The notes under the pieces are model-generated. The model was not told the DNA's origin. It saw only the letters and a program-made list of their open reading frames with translations, and ran no database searches. DNA of 36,753 bases from Rhodospirillales bacterium (GTDB lineage Bacteria > Pseudomonadota > Alphaproteobacteria > Rhodospirillales > Defluviicoccaceae), in contig JAEULH010000024.1 of NCBI GenBank assembly GCA_016793925.1, forward strand, positions 1 to 36,753. Reading direction: 5' to 3'. Every line of letters starts with the position of its first letter. Position 1 is the stretch's first letter. A program made the position numbers and the translations under genes. Positions 8,562-17,166 of the stretch are shown here, piece by piece.

Positions 8562-8752
8562 GCAGCCGTTCCTTTCGCACACCTGCCCGCAAACGAGCGG
8601 CTCCTGCCTGCACCGTCGCCGAAGCACCGTAGAGCATGCCGGAAACCTCGGCACCCCGGCTTATATTAGATGGACGACGCCGGCCGCCAGTGGACGCGCC
8701 TCCTTTCGATGCGCCGCCGCGACGATATGCCGGGAGGACACCACCGGCGATC

Positions 8753-10249
8753 ATGGACGACTTCGAAAGCTACGACGCCCTCGCCCTGGCGGCCCTCGTT
8801 CGCGACCGGCAGGTTTCGGCCGAAGAGCTGGTCGCCGCCGCGATCGGCCGCATCGAGGCGCGGAACCCGCAGCTCAACGCCGTCGTTCTGCGCCTCGACG
8901 ACAGCGCCCGCGAGGCTGCCCGGGCGTTCGACCGGAGCCGCGGCGAGGCGGATCATGGCGCCTTCGCCGGGGTGCCCTTCCTCCTCAAGGATCTGATCGC
9001 CACCTGCGCCGCCACGCCCACGACCGCGTCCTGCCGGCTCCTCTCGGATCGTCTTGCCGCAGCCGACAGCGAACTCGTCGCCCGCTACCGCCGCGCCGGG
9101 CTGATCTTCGCTGGCAAGACCAACACGCCCGAATTCGGCATCCTCCCGGTCACCGAATCGCGGCTGCGCGGCCCCGCCCGCAACCCGTGGAACTTGGCGT
9201 TCAACGCCGGCGGCTCGAGCGGCGGTACGGCTGCCGCGGTCGCCGCCGGCATGGTTCCGGCCGCCCACGGTTCGGACGGCGGCGGCTCGATCCGGATCCC
9301 GGCCTCCTGCTGCGGCCTGTTCGGGCTGAAGCCGACGCGCGGGCGAATTCCAATGGGGCCCGTCATCGGCGACCTGCTGTCGGGCTTTGTCCAGGAGCAC
9401 GTGATAACCCGCAGCGTCCGCGACAGCGCGGCCCTGCTCGATGCGACCTGCGGCGCCGACGCCGGGGCGCCCTACGCCGCTCCCCCGGCGACCGGACCAT
9501 TTCTCGCCGAGGTCGGCCGCGAACCGGGCCGCTTGCGCATCGCCTGGACCGCGAAGGCCCTCCTCGGCAACGCCACCCACCCGGAGTGCCGGGCGGCGGT
9601 GGAGGACGCGGCGCAGGTGTGCGCCGCGCTCGGCCATGACGTCGAGGAGGCGGCGCCGGCGCTCGACGTGGCGAAGCTTGTCCGCACGTTTCTCGTCATC
9701 GGCACCGTCGACGCCGGCCTGACGTTCAAGGCCGCGGTCGCTTCGGCCGGGCGGAGGGTTCGCTTCGACGATTTGGAGCCGCAGTCATGGCTGCTGGCGA
9801 CCATCGGCAGACGCCTCGGCGCGATCGAATTCGCCGAAGCGCAGGAAGCGGCGCGCCTGGCCGGCCGAGCCATGGCCCGGTTCCTCACCGACTTCGACCT
9901 GCTGTTGACCCCGACGATGGCCTACCCGCCCCTGCGCGTCGGCGAGCTCAAGGTCACGCCGGCGCAGGCGGCGGCCGTCCGCGTCTTGCGGCGGGTGCCG
10001 ATCAGCCGGGTCCTCGATCGCATCCTCGATGTCCTCGCCGGCTCGGCGTTCGAGGCCACGGCGAACACCATGCTGTTCAACATGACCGGTCAGCCCGCGA
10101 TGTCGATGCCGCTGTTCTGGACGAGCGACGGCCTCCCGATCGGGGTGCAGTTCGCCGCCCGCTTCGGCGCCGAGGCGACGCTGCTGCGCCTCGCCGCCCA
10201 GCTCGAAGCGACGCGGCCCTGGTTCTTGCGCCGCCCGACCCTGCCATGA
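8753..10249 (+). CDS. Amidase-signature family hydrolase
   Basis: The product is a 498-residue amidase-signature enzyme. The Ser-cisSer-Lys triad is visible: Lys in FLLKDLI, the glycine/serine-rich signature [16 protein letters not shown], and the nucleophile region [16 protein letters not shown]. The C-terminal part ([29 protein letters not shown]) is typical. These enzymes hydrolyse amide bonds of diverse small molecules. It is not obviously GatA: no gatB or gatC is adjacent. The start at 8753 is the first ATG close to the conserved helix; a GGAGGA lies about 15 bases upstream, slightly far, so an earlier in-frame ATG at 8636 remains possible. Substrate unknown. Confidence 0.92.
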   Translation: MDDFESYDALALAALVRDRQVSAEELVAAAIGRIEARNPQLNAVVLRLDDSAREAARAFDRSRGEADHGAFAGVPFLLKDLIATCAATPTTASCRLLSDRLAAADSELVARYRRAGLIFAGKTNTPEFGILPVTESRLRGPARNPWNLAFNAGGSSGGTAAAVAAGMVPAAHGSDGGGSIRIPASCCGLFGLKPTRGRIPMGPVIGDLLSGFVQEHVITRSVRDSAALLDATCGADAGAPYAAPPATGPFLAEVGREPGRLRIAWTAKALLGNATHPECRAAVEDAAQVCAALGHDVEEAAPALDVAKLVRTFLVIGTVDAGLTFKAAVASAGRRVRFDDLEPQSWLLATIGRRLGAIEFAEAQEAARLAGRAMARFLTDFDLLLTPTMAYPPLRVGELKVTPAQAAAVRVLRRVPISRVLDRILDVLAGSAFEATANTMLFNMTGQPAMSMPLFWTSDGLPIGVQFAARFGAEATLLRLAAQLEATRPWFLRRPTLP

Positions 10250-10267
10250 CCCGAACCCGACGAACGG

Positions 10268-11662
10268 TCAACGGGGCCGTCGGTCGGGTCGGGTCAGCGC
10301 GAACAGGCCGCGGGGGCGAAAAACGAGAACGACAGCAAGAAGGGTGAAGACCGCGATATCGCGGGCGGCGACGGGAAGGTAGGCGGACCAGAACGTTTCG
10401 ATTCCGGCGACGAGGAGGCCGCCGATCATTGCGCCCGGCAGCGACCCGATGCCGCCGGCGACCGCCGCGGTCAGGGCCTTGAAACCGAGCATCGTGCCCA
10501 TGGTGAAGCCGACGCCGCCGTAGTGAAGGGCGATGATGGCGCCGGCGATGCCGGCGTACGCGCCGCTGACGATGAAGGTCAATGACACCGTCCGGCTCAC
10601 GTCGATGCCGCACAGCGCCGCCATGTCGGCGTCATCGGCGCAGGCCCGCCAGGCCCGACCGAGGCGGCTGCGCCGGACGGCCTGCAGGAGGGCGGCAAAA
10701 AGCGCGGCAGTCGCAACGACGACGGCGATCTTGGCGACGGTAACGGTCACCGCGACGTGGCCGCCGACATCGACGACGATCGGATCGTTGAGCACCGGCT
10801 GCAGCCAGCGATCGCGCGCCCCCTGGGCCAGGCGGACCGCCTCCTGCAGCGCAATGGCAAGGCCGACCGTGGCGATCAGCGCCGCCTGGGACGGGCTCTT
10901 GCGAAGCGGGCGAAAGATCGCGCGCTCGCTGGCCCAGCCATAGACGGCGGCGATGGCAGCCGCCAGCGCGGCGGCGACCACGACGCTCACGCCGACGCCG
11001 CTGCCGGCGAGCGCCGTTGAGATCGCGGCGGCGCTGGCATGAACCGAGACCAGCGCCGCGTAGGCGCCGACCATCGCCAGTTCGCCGAACGCCATATTGA
11101 TGCGCGATATGATGGCGAAGACGAGCGTATAGGCGACGGCGAGCAGGCCGTAGACGGATCCCGCGACGAGCGCGTTGATGGTTTGCTGCAAGGCGTAATC
11201 GACGGCTCCAAAACCGGCGCCGACCGCGTCGGCGGCGGCGTTGCGGACGGCAGCCTGCGTCTCGAAGCGACCGAGCCAGAAACGGCGGAGCATGAACAGT
11301 TCGACGTCGCCAAGCTCGCCTTTGCGGTCCGTTGCAACCTCGACCAGTTCGCCGCGATCCGGAGCAAAGCCGCCGCCGGCGAACCGGCATCGCACCCAAT
11401 GCTCCGTCGCGGTGTTCCCGTCCGGGCCGAGCCTGTAGCGGACGATAACGCCGTGGCGATCGTCCGGATCGCTTTGAGCCGGCAACGCCTGGACGGCGGC
11501 AGTCCGCGCCTCCGGGTCGACGGCGGCGACCACGTCGCGGCAGATCCCCGCCTGCTCGCCGTCGGGGCCGCTGCAGCCGACGACAACGAGCGCCGCCAGC
11601 AACGCGATTCGACCCGGCCGCAACGCGGCGGTAGAGACGCCTGCAGTCTTCGCTGCCTCCAT
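10268..11662 (-). CDS. LivH-type branched-chain amino-acid ABC permease with N-terminal lipoprotein-like domain
   Basis: Residues about 155-464 are a complete LivH-type permease with roughly eight membrane spans and conserved INMAFGELAMVGAYAA, WRACADDADMAALCGID and GGIGSLPGAMIGG segments. Before it lies an unusual 150-residue extension: a hydrophobic stretch ending in a lipobox-like VVGC (Cys30), then a soluble domain with Cys41 and Cys92 ending in an ELFMLRRFWLGRF segment. The simplest reading is an N-terminal membrane anchor plus a periplasmic domain fused to the permease. The ATG at 11662 was chosen because it precedes the signal-like helix; the ribosome-binding site is weak. No livM, livG, livF or binding-protein gene is nearby, so partners must be encoded elsewhere. 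Convergent with the amidase. Confidence 0.87.
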   Translation of the reverse strand: MEAAKTAGVSTAALRPGRIALLAALVVVGCSGPDGEQAGICRDVVAAVDPEARTAAVQALPAQSDPDDRHGVIVRYRLGPDGNTATEHWVRCRFAGGGFAPDRGELVEVATDRKGELGDVELFMLRRFWLGRFETQAAVRNAAADAVGAGFGAVDYALQQTINALVAGSVYGLLAVAYTLVFAIISRINMAFGELAMVGAYAALVSVHASAAAISTALAGSGVGVSVVVAAALAAAIAAVYGWASERAIFRPLRKSPSQAALIATVGLAIALQEAVRLAQGARDRWLQPVLNDPIVVDVGGHVAVTVTVAKIAVVVATAALFAALLQAVRRSRLGRAWRACADDADMAALCGIDVSRTVSLTFIVSGAYAGIAGAIIALHYGGVGFTMGTMLGFKALTAAVAGGIGSLPGAMIGGLLVAGIETFWSAYLPVAARDIAVFTLLAVVLVFRPRGLFALTRPDRRPR

Positions 11663-11780
11663 TTGCGTTATCGCTGGCGGTGAAACCGATGCCGTGTACA
11701 CTGATTTGGCTAAACAGGGGCTAGCCGCTGACAGCGGAGCGCGGACAAACCCCGCCACTATCTGCCAGGGGAAGACGCCC

Positions 11781-12215
11781 ATGCGGCAGTTCATTCGCCA
11801 TCCCGCGGATGTTGCGATCGAGGTGACCGCCGGCCACCAGCTTGATCACGCGCCCAGACACAGCCGCAACGTCGGCATCGGCGGCCTCGCCTTCCAGTCG
11901 GATCGGGCGCTTGCGGCGGGGATGATCATCGATCTCCGCATCCCGCTGCTGCGGCCGCCTTTCGAGACCACCGCCCGCGTCGTCTGGTGCGACGCCACGG
12001 ACGACGGCTGGGAGCTTGGCGTCGAGTTCCTCCACCCCGACGACGCCTTCCGCGCCCGGATGGTCGAACAGATCTGTCACATCGAGGATTACCGCAGGAG
12101 CGTCGAGCGCAGCGAGGGCCGGGCGTTGACGGCGGAACAGGCGGCAATGGAGTGGATCGGCAAATACGCTTCCGAGTTCCCCGAAGGCGGCGTCGACGAC
12201 AGCGAGGGTGCCTAG
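11781..12215 (+). CDS. PilZ-domain protein
   Basis: The 144-residue product carries a PilZ-like beta-barrel. The N-terminal RxxxR motif (RQFIR, residues 2-6) of c-di-GMP-binding PilZ proteins is present, followed about 30 residues later by NVGIGGLAFQ, where the consensus D/NxSxxG appears as NxGxxG, the serine being replaced by glycine. A second half (FETTARVVWCD, GWELGVEFL) matches the rest of the barrel, and a helical tail follows. The start at 11781 is supported by AGGGGAAG nine bases upstream; longer frames lack a site. It would act as a small cytoplasmic effector or structural PilZ protein. It is divergent from the permease gene (118-bp gap) and convergent with cysS. Confidence 0.85.
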   Translation: MRQFIRHPADVAIEVTAGHQLDHAPRHSRNVGIGGLAFQSDRALAAGMIIDLRIPLLRPPFETTARVVWCDATDDGWELGVEFLHPDDAFRARMVEQICHIEDYRRSVERSEGRALTAEQAAMEWIGKYASEFPEGGVDDSEGA

Positions 12216-12246
12216 CGAGGCCAGTGGAGCCTTCGCCGGACCGGGC

Positions 12247-13632
12247 TCAGGCCCGCCGCCAGCGGGTGCCATCCGGACGATCTTCGAGGACGACGCCGTG
12301 CCCGTCCAGCTCGCTTCGGATCCGGTCGGCGGCGGCGAAATCCCTGGCCTTGCGCGCCGCCGCGCGCGCTTCGATGCGCGCCTCGATCCAGCCGGCCTCC
12401 GGCCCCTCGCCGTCGGCGCTGTCGGCGGCGCCATGAAGCCAGGTCGCCGGATCGGCCGACAGGAGGCCGAGCAGTCGCGCGCTGGCGCAAAGCCGCGCTC
12501 CCAGCGCAGGTTTGTTGACGTCCGCGGCCTTGTTGAGCGCGTTCAACAGCTCGTGCAGCGCGGCCAGCGCCTGCGGCGTGTTGAGGTCGTCCTCGAGCCC
12601 CGCCTGGACCGCACCGTCCGGCTCGGCCTCCAGGTCGTACGTCCCGGCCGCAGCCAGAGCGGTGTAGAACCGATCCAGCGCCCGCTTCGCCCGCGCCAAC
12701 GCGGCTTTGGTGAAATCCAGCGGCTGGCGGTAGTGGGTCTGCAGCAGAAGGAAGCGGATCGCTTCGCCGGGCGCCTCGGCGAGCAGGTCGTGGACGGTGT
12801 AGAAGTTGCCGAGGCTCTTCGCCATCTTCTCGCCTTCGCTCATCAGGTAGCCGTTGTGCAGCCAGACCCGCACGAACGGCCGGCCGTCGTGGGCGCAGGT
12901 GCTTTGCGCGAGTTCGTTCTCGTGGTGGGGAAAAATCAGGTCCTGGCCGCCGCCGTGGATATCGAAGGTCTCGCCGAGATAGCGTGCGCTCATCGCCGAG
13001 CACTCGATATGCCAACCCGGGCGACCCCGCCCCCAGGGGCTGTCCCATCCCGGCTCATCGTCGACGGACGGCTTCCACAGGACGAAGTCGCGAGGCCCCC
13101 GCTTGTACGGCGCGACCTCGACACGGGCGCCGGCGATCATCTCCTCGACGTCGCGGCGCGACAGGCGACCGTAGGCCGGCATCGAGCTGACGTCGAACAG
13201 GACGTGGCCGTCGGCGGCATAGGCGTGGCCGCGCTCGACCAGCGCCGCGATCATCGCAGCCATGTCGCCGATGTGGTGGGTCGCGCGCGGCTCGACGCTC
13301 GGCGCGAGACAGCCGAGAGCCGCCATGTCGCGGTTGTAGGCGTCCGCGGTTCTTGCCGTGATCGCCTCGATCGGCTCGCCGCTCGCGCGATGCGCGGCGA
13401 TGATCTTGTCATCGACGTCGGTGATGTTGCGGACGTACTTGACGTGATCCTCGCCGTAGATCCGCCGCAACAGTCGGAACAATACGTCAAAGACCACCGC
13501 CGGGCGGGCGTTGCCGACGTGGGCATAGTCGTAGACGGTCGGTCCGCAGACGTACATCCGCACCGCGGCCGGATCGATCGGGACGAAGGGTTGCTTCGCA
13601 CCATCCATGGTATTGTATAAGGAGAGGTTCAT
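12247..13632 (-). CDS. cysS: Cysteinyl-tRNA synthetase
   Basis: The enzyme charges tRNA-Cys in the cytoplasm. The 461-residue product has normal length. Visible class I features are the zinc-binding Cys in [17 protein letters not shown] together with its HIGH-type AHVGN motif, ECSAMS and [11 protein letters not shown] zinc ligands, and the KMSKS loop as [11 protein letters not shown]; a DALR-like helical domain follows. I chose the ATG at 13632 (MNLSLYNT) because it matches the family start; the frame stays open back to 13905 but that extension is Arg/Pro-rich, overlaps the start of gspA on the other strand and has no family match. A weak GATGG lies upstream of the chosen start. Convergent with the PilZ gene. 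Confidence 0.96.
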   Translation of the reverse strand: MNLSLYNTMDGAKQPFVPIDPAAVRMYVCGPTVYDYAHVGNARPAVVFDVLFRLLRRIYGEDHVKYVRNITDVDDKIIAAHRASGEPIEAITARTADAYNRDMAALGCLAPSVEPRATHHIGDMAAMIAALVERGHAYAADGHVLFDVSSMPAYGRLSRRDVEEMIAGARVEVAPYKRGPRDFVLWKPSVDDEPGWDSPWGRGRPGWHIECSAMSARYLGETFDIHGGGQDLIFPHHENELAQSTCAHDGRPFVRVWLHNGYLMSEGEKMAKSLGNFYTVHDLLAEAPGEAIRFLLLQTHYRQPLDFTKAALARAKRALDRFYTALAAAGTYDLEAEPDGAVQAGLEDDLNTPQALAALHELLNALNKAADVNKPALGARLCASARLLGLLSADPATWLHGAADSADGEGPEAGWIEARIEARAAARKARDFAAADRIRSELDGHGVVLEDRPDGTRWRRA

Positions 13633-13866
13633 TGTACCATCAATTCGCAACAACCGTGGGGCAACTCTACAAGTGACGGTGGCGGTGACCCGTTCGTGTT
13701 TGCGCATTGCTCCGGCCGCCGGCCCGGGCGCGGCGGCGCCCACCGGGGCTAGGCGCACTCTTCGCGACGGCGTTGTCAAGACCGAAGTGGCCATCGGCCG
13801 GCTCCGATCCCGCACGGGAGGCGACTCGCGCCGCGGCCTCGGGAGCGATAAGCAGCGAGGGCGACC

Positions 13867-14883
13867 ATGACCTCGCTGCGGGCGATGTACGTCGACTTTT
13901 TCCATCTCAGCGAGCCGCCGTTCTCAATCGCGCCCAACCCGCATTACCTGTTCATGAGCTCGCGCCACCGCGAGGCTTTGGCGCATCTGATCTACGGCGC
14001 GTCGGGGGGCGGCTTCGTCCTGCTGACCGGCGAGGTGGGAACCGGCAAGACAACCTTGTGCCGCTGTCTCCTCGAGCAACTGCCGGAGACATGCGACATC
14101 GCCGTCATCTTCAACCCGAAGCTCACCGCGAGCGAAATGCTGGCCGCGATCTGCGACGAGTTCGAACTCGTCTACCCGACGACGGATACCAGCATCAAGA
14201 CCTACGTCGACATCCTCAACGCCTTCCTCCTTCGTCGCCATGCGGAAGGGCGAACGGCGGTCCTGGTCCTCGATGAGGCGCAAAACCTGACGCCCGACGT
14301 GCTTGAGCAGATGCGGCTGCTGACCAACCTCGAGACGAACGAGCAGAAGCTCCTGCAGATCATCATGATCGGCCAGCCCGAGCTGCGGATGATGCTGGAC
14401 CGACCGGAGCTGCGCCAGCTCGCCCAGCGGATCACGGCCCGCTACCACCTCGTCGGCCTGACCCCGGCCGAGACGTCCGAATACGTCCTGCATCGCCTGC
14501 GCCAGGCCGGTGGCCGCGAAACGCTGATTCGCAAGAGCGCGCTTCCGCTCCTCTATCGCTTGAGCGGCGGTATCCCGCGCCTGATCAACGTGATCTGCGA
14601 TCGGGCGCTGCTTGGCGCCTACATTCAGGGCGAGAGCGCAGTGATGCGCCGCACCTTGCGCACGGCGGCCGAGGAAGTGTTCGGCCGGCCGGAGAAGCGG
14701 GCGGAAACCGCAAACCCGCTGATCGACCGCCTGGTCACGATCACGACGGTGGTGGTCGGCGGGATCGGCCTGGCCGCGGCGATCTATTTCCTTGGCCCGG
14801 AGCCGCTGCGCGACACCCTCGGTCTCAGCTCTGTGGAGCATGGCAGCGCCGTCATGGACGCCGGCCAGCCGCTCCAGCACTGA
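13867..14883 (+). CDS. gspA: GspA/ExeA-type AAA ATPase
   Basis: The product is a 338-residue ExeA-type ATPase. Walker A GEVGTGKT is at residues 55-62 and Walker B LVLDEAQ near 133-139, with the family N-terminal [15 protein letters not shown] single hydrophobic segment (about residues 290-311) is followed by only about 27 residues. ExeA of Aeromonas (roughly 550 residues) carries a long periplasmic part with a peptidoglycan-binding domain; that domain is absent here. GspA works with GspB to place the type II secretion secretin through the cell wall. The start at 13867 follows GAGGG; the alternative ATG at 13885 matches the family start more exactly. gspB follows after 18 bp. No other gsp gene is present in the window. 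Confidence 0.88.
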   Translation: MTSLRAMYVDFFHLSEPPFSIAPNPHYLFMSSRHREALAHLIYGASGGGFVLLTGEVGTGKTTLCRCLLEQLPETCDIAVIFNPKLTASEMLAAICDEFELVYPTTDTSIKTYVDILNAFLLRRHAEGRTAVLVLDEAQNLTPDVLEQMRLLTNLETNEQKLLQIIMIGQPELRMMLDRPELRQLAQRITARYHLVGLTPAETSEYVLHRLRQAGGRETLIRKSALPLLYRLSGGIPRLINVICDRALLGAYIQGESAVMRRTLRTAAEEVFGRPEKRAETANPLIDRLVTITTVVVGGIGLAAAIYFLGPEPLRDTLGLSSVEHGSAVMDAGQPLQH

Positions 14884-14901
14884 CGCGGAAGAGAGCGCCC
14901 G

Positions 14902-15798
14902 GTGTCGTACATTCTCGAGGCAATCCGGCGATCGGAAGAAGAGCGGCGCAAGCGGATCGTCCCCAGCGTTTCGACCATCCACGCCGGACCGAAGGCCCGC
15001 CCGACGATCGGCACACGATCCGGGGCGGTCATGATCCTCGCCGCCGGCGCTGGCTTGGCGGTCGCCCTCGTCATGGCCGCGCGGTCGTGGCCGTGGCCGG
15101 GATCGGGCGATGAGATGGTGGCGCACAGCGAGGCGCAGGCCGTCGCGCCGGCGCCGGCCGGCGATGTGGCGACGACGACGCCGGCCGGTGACGTCGCCGC
15201 GCGCGCTACCCAGCCGGCGCCGCCGGAGGAGAACGCGCCCACCCTCTCGCAAACCGTGCCGCCGCCGCGGCCACCGGATGCGGCCGCCACGGCCGCGACG
15301 GCAACGCCCGGACAGGCCCGCGAGCCGGACGCGGGTGCTGGCGCCGGCGAGAGGAAAACCGAGCACAAGAAGCAGCCGCGAACGCCCTATTCCGCGTCCG
15401 CGTCCGCGGCCCCGCCGGCGCGACAAGCGAAGGCCGTCGGTCCGCGCGTCGCTCAGCCGCCTCTTGGCCCGGTCGAAAGCGGTGACGGTCCGCAGAACCC
15501 GCTGCCGGCGCCGACCTCCGAGCCGGCGCCCGAGATCGTCAGCGCCACGGCGCTGGCCGAGCTCCCGGAGACCGTGCAGCGCGCTCTTCCCGATATCGCG
15601 ATCACCCTGCATCGATATGCCGCAACGCCGCCGGCGCGGATGATTCGGGTCAACGGGCGCACGGCGCGCGAGGGCGATGCGTTGACCGAGCACCTCAGCG
15701 TCGCCGAAATTACCCGCAACGGCGTGGTCTTCACCATCGACGACCAACGCTTCTACATGGACGCGTTCCAGAACTGGCAGGCGAAGCGCGGCTCCTGA
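14902..15798 (+). CDS. gspB: GspB-type secretion pathway protein
   Basis: The 298-residue product begins with MSYILEAIRRSEEERR, the short cytoplasmic helix characteristic of GspB, followed by a transmembrane segment (about residues 40-60), a long Pro/Ala-rich periplasmic linker, and a C-terminal domain with RMIRVNGRTAREGD and FYMDAFQNW motifs typical of the GspB C-terminus. The start codon is GTG at 14902, preceded by GGAAGAGAG. It lies 18 bp after gspA and should form a complex with it in the inner membrane. The pair usually helps assemble a secretin; whether a type II secretion system exists in this genome cannot be seen from the window. Convergent with gltX. Confidence 0.88.
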   Translation: MSYILEAIRRSEEERRKRIVPSVSTIHAGPKARPTIGTRSGAVMILAAGAGLAVALVMAARSWPWPGSGDEMVAHSEAQAVAPAPAGDVATTTPAGDVAARATQPAPPEENAPTLSQTVPPPRPPDAAATAATATPGQAREPDAGAGAGERKTEHKKQPRTPYSASASAAPPARQAKAVGPRVAQPPLGPVESGDGPQNPLPAPTSEPAPEIVSATALAELPETVQRALPDIAITLHRYAATPPARMIRVNGRTAREGDALTEHLSVAEITRNGVVFTIDDQRFYMDAFQNWQAKRGS

Positions 15799-15825
15799 CC
15801 GACGGCGGTCGGGCGCGAACGGCTT

Positions 15826-17166
15826 TCAGGCGAGTTCGCCCCGCAGTCGCCGCTCGGCAGTCGTCCGGCCGATAATCGGCAGCAACGCCTTCAACTCCGG
15901 GCCATGCTCGACGCCGGTCAGGGCAAGGCGCAGCGGCAGAAACAGCGCCCGACCGCCGCGCCCGGTGTCCGCCTTGAGGCGGCGCGTCCATGACCCCCAC
16001 GTCTCCTCGTTCCACGGTTCCGGCGGAAGCAGGGCGGCGGCGTGCGCGACAAAATCAGCCTCGGCGACCACCGGCTGGATCGGCGCGAAGCAGACCTGGT
16101 GCCACAGGCGCGCGTCGCTGAGACGGTGCAGGTTGGGCCGGATCGCCTCCCAGAAACGGGCGTCGGCCCTTTCCAGGCCCATGCAGCACAGCTGGCGGGC
16201 GACGGCGGGATAGGGCATGTGCTGGACGACGCGCTCGTTGAAGCGCTCGAGCTGGTCGAGGTCGAACTTCGGCGTCGCCCGGCCGTACCGCGGCAATTCG
16301 AAATCCTCGGCCAACGCCGCGAGGCTGTCGCCGGCGACGGGCGGAGCGCCGGTGCCCAGCATCGCCAGGTAGGCGTTGAGCGCCATGGGCTCGATCCCGG
16401 CGTCGCGGAGCGACGCCACCGTGATCGAACCCAGCCGCTTCGACAGGCCCTTGCCGCTGGCGTCGGCGAGGAGCGGCAGGTGGGCGAAGACCGGGCGGTT
16501 GGCGCCGAGCGCCTCGAAAAGCTGGATCTGGATGGCCGTATTGACGACATGATCCTCGCCGCGGATGACATGGCTCAGGCCGAGGTCGATGTCGTCGACG
16601 GTCGACGGCAGCATGTAGAGGTAGGTGCCGTCGGCGCGCACAAGCACCGGATCGCTGAGGTGATCGCCCCGAAACTGGACGGGGCCGCGCACCAGATCGT
16701 CCCAGGCGATGTCCTCGTGGCGAAGCAGAAACCGCCAGTGCGGTCGCCGCCCGGCCGCCTCCAGCGTGCGCCGCTGGTCCTCCGTCAGGTTCAGCGCGGC
16801 GCGGTCGTAGATCGGCGGCTTGCCGCGTGCCCGCTGGCGGCGACGCTTGTATTCCAGCTCTTCCGGCGTCTCGTAGCAGGGATAGACCCTGCCCGCCGCC
16901 CTGAGCGCGGCGAACGCGCCGTCGTAGAGGGCGAGGCGTTCGGACTGGCGCACGAGCAGGATCCAGTCGAGACCCAGCCACTCCAGGTCCCATTCGATGG
17001 CCTCGGCGAAACGGCTCTGCGACCGGTCGCGATCGGTGTCGTCGAGGCGAAGAATCATCTCGCCGCCGTGGCGACGGGCATAGAGCCAGTTGACCAGCGC
17101 CATCCGGGCGTTGCCGACGTGGAGCAGGCCCGTCGGACTGGGCGCGAAGCGGACGCAGACCGTCAT
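15826..17166 (-). CDS. gltX: Glutamyl-tRNA synthetase
   Basis: A class I, discriminating or non-discriminating GluRS of 446 residues. The HIGH region is SPTGLLHVGNAR at residues 9-20, and the KMSKS loop is GLSKR, the variant usual in GluRS. Other family segments are LRLDDTD, HVIRGEDHVVNTAIQIQL and the C-terminal anticodon-binding helices. Many Alphaproteobacteria carry two gltX genes, one serving tRNA-Gln through the Glu-tRNA(Gln) amidotransferase route; which copy this is cannot be decided from the window. The ATG overlaps the nadE stop codon in an ATGA arrangement, so translation of gltX is very likely coupled to nadE. Confidence 0.95.
   Translation of the reverse strand: MTVCVRFAPSPTGLLHVGNARMALVNWLYARRHGGEMILRLDDTDRDRSQSRFAEAIEWDLEWLGLDWILLVRQSERLALYDGAFAALRAAGRVYPCYETPEELEYKRRRQRARGKPPIYDRAALNLTEDQRRTLEAAGRRPHWRFLLRHEDIAWDDLVRGPVQFRGDHLSDPVLVRADGTYLYMLPSTVDDIDLGLSHVIRGEDHVVNTAIQIQLFEALGANRPVFAHLPLLADASGKGLSKRLGSITVASLRDAGIEPMALNAYLAMLGTGAPPVAGDSLAALAEDFELPRYGRATPKFDLDQLERFNERVVQHMPYPAVARQLCCMGLERADARFWEAIRPNLHRLSDARLWHQVCFAPIQPVVAEADFVAHAAALLPPEPWNEETWGSWTRRLKADTGRGGRALFLPLRLALTGVEHGPELKALLPIIGRTTAERRLRGELA

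Noticed and set aside
6579..8669. Long plus-strand open frame opposite the antiporter gene
   Set aside because: It is an antisense shadow caused by high GC at third codon positions; its translation is rich in Arg, Asp, Gly and Gln without any domain, whereas the minus strand encodes a clear antiporter.
13633..13905. N-terminal extension of cysteinyl-tRNA synthetase
   Set aside because: The extension is Arg/Pro-rich, lacks family similarity and overlaps the divergent gspA start.
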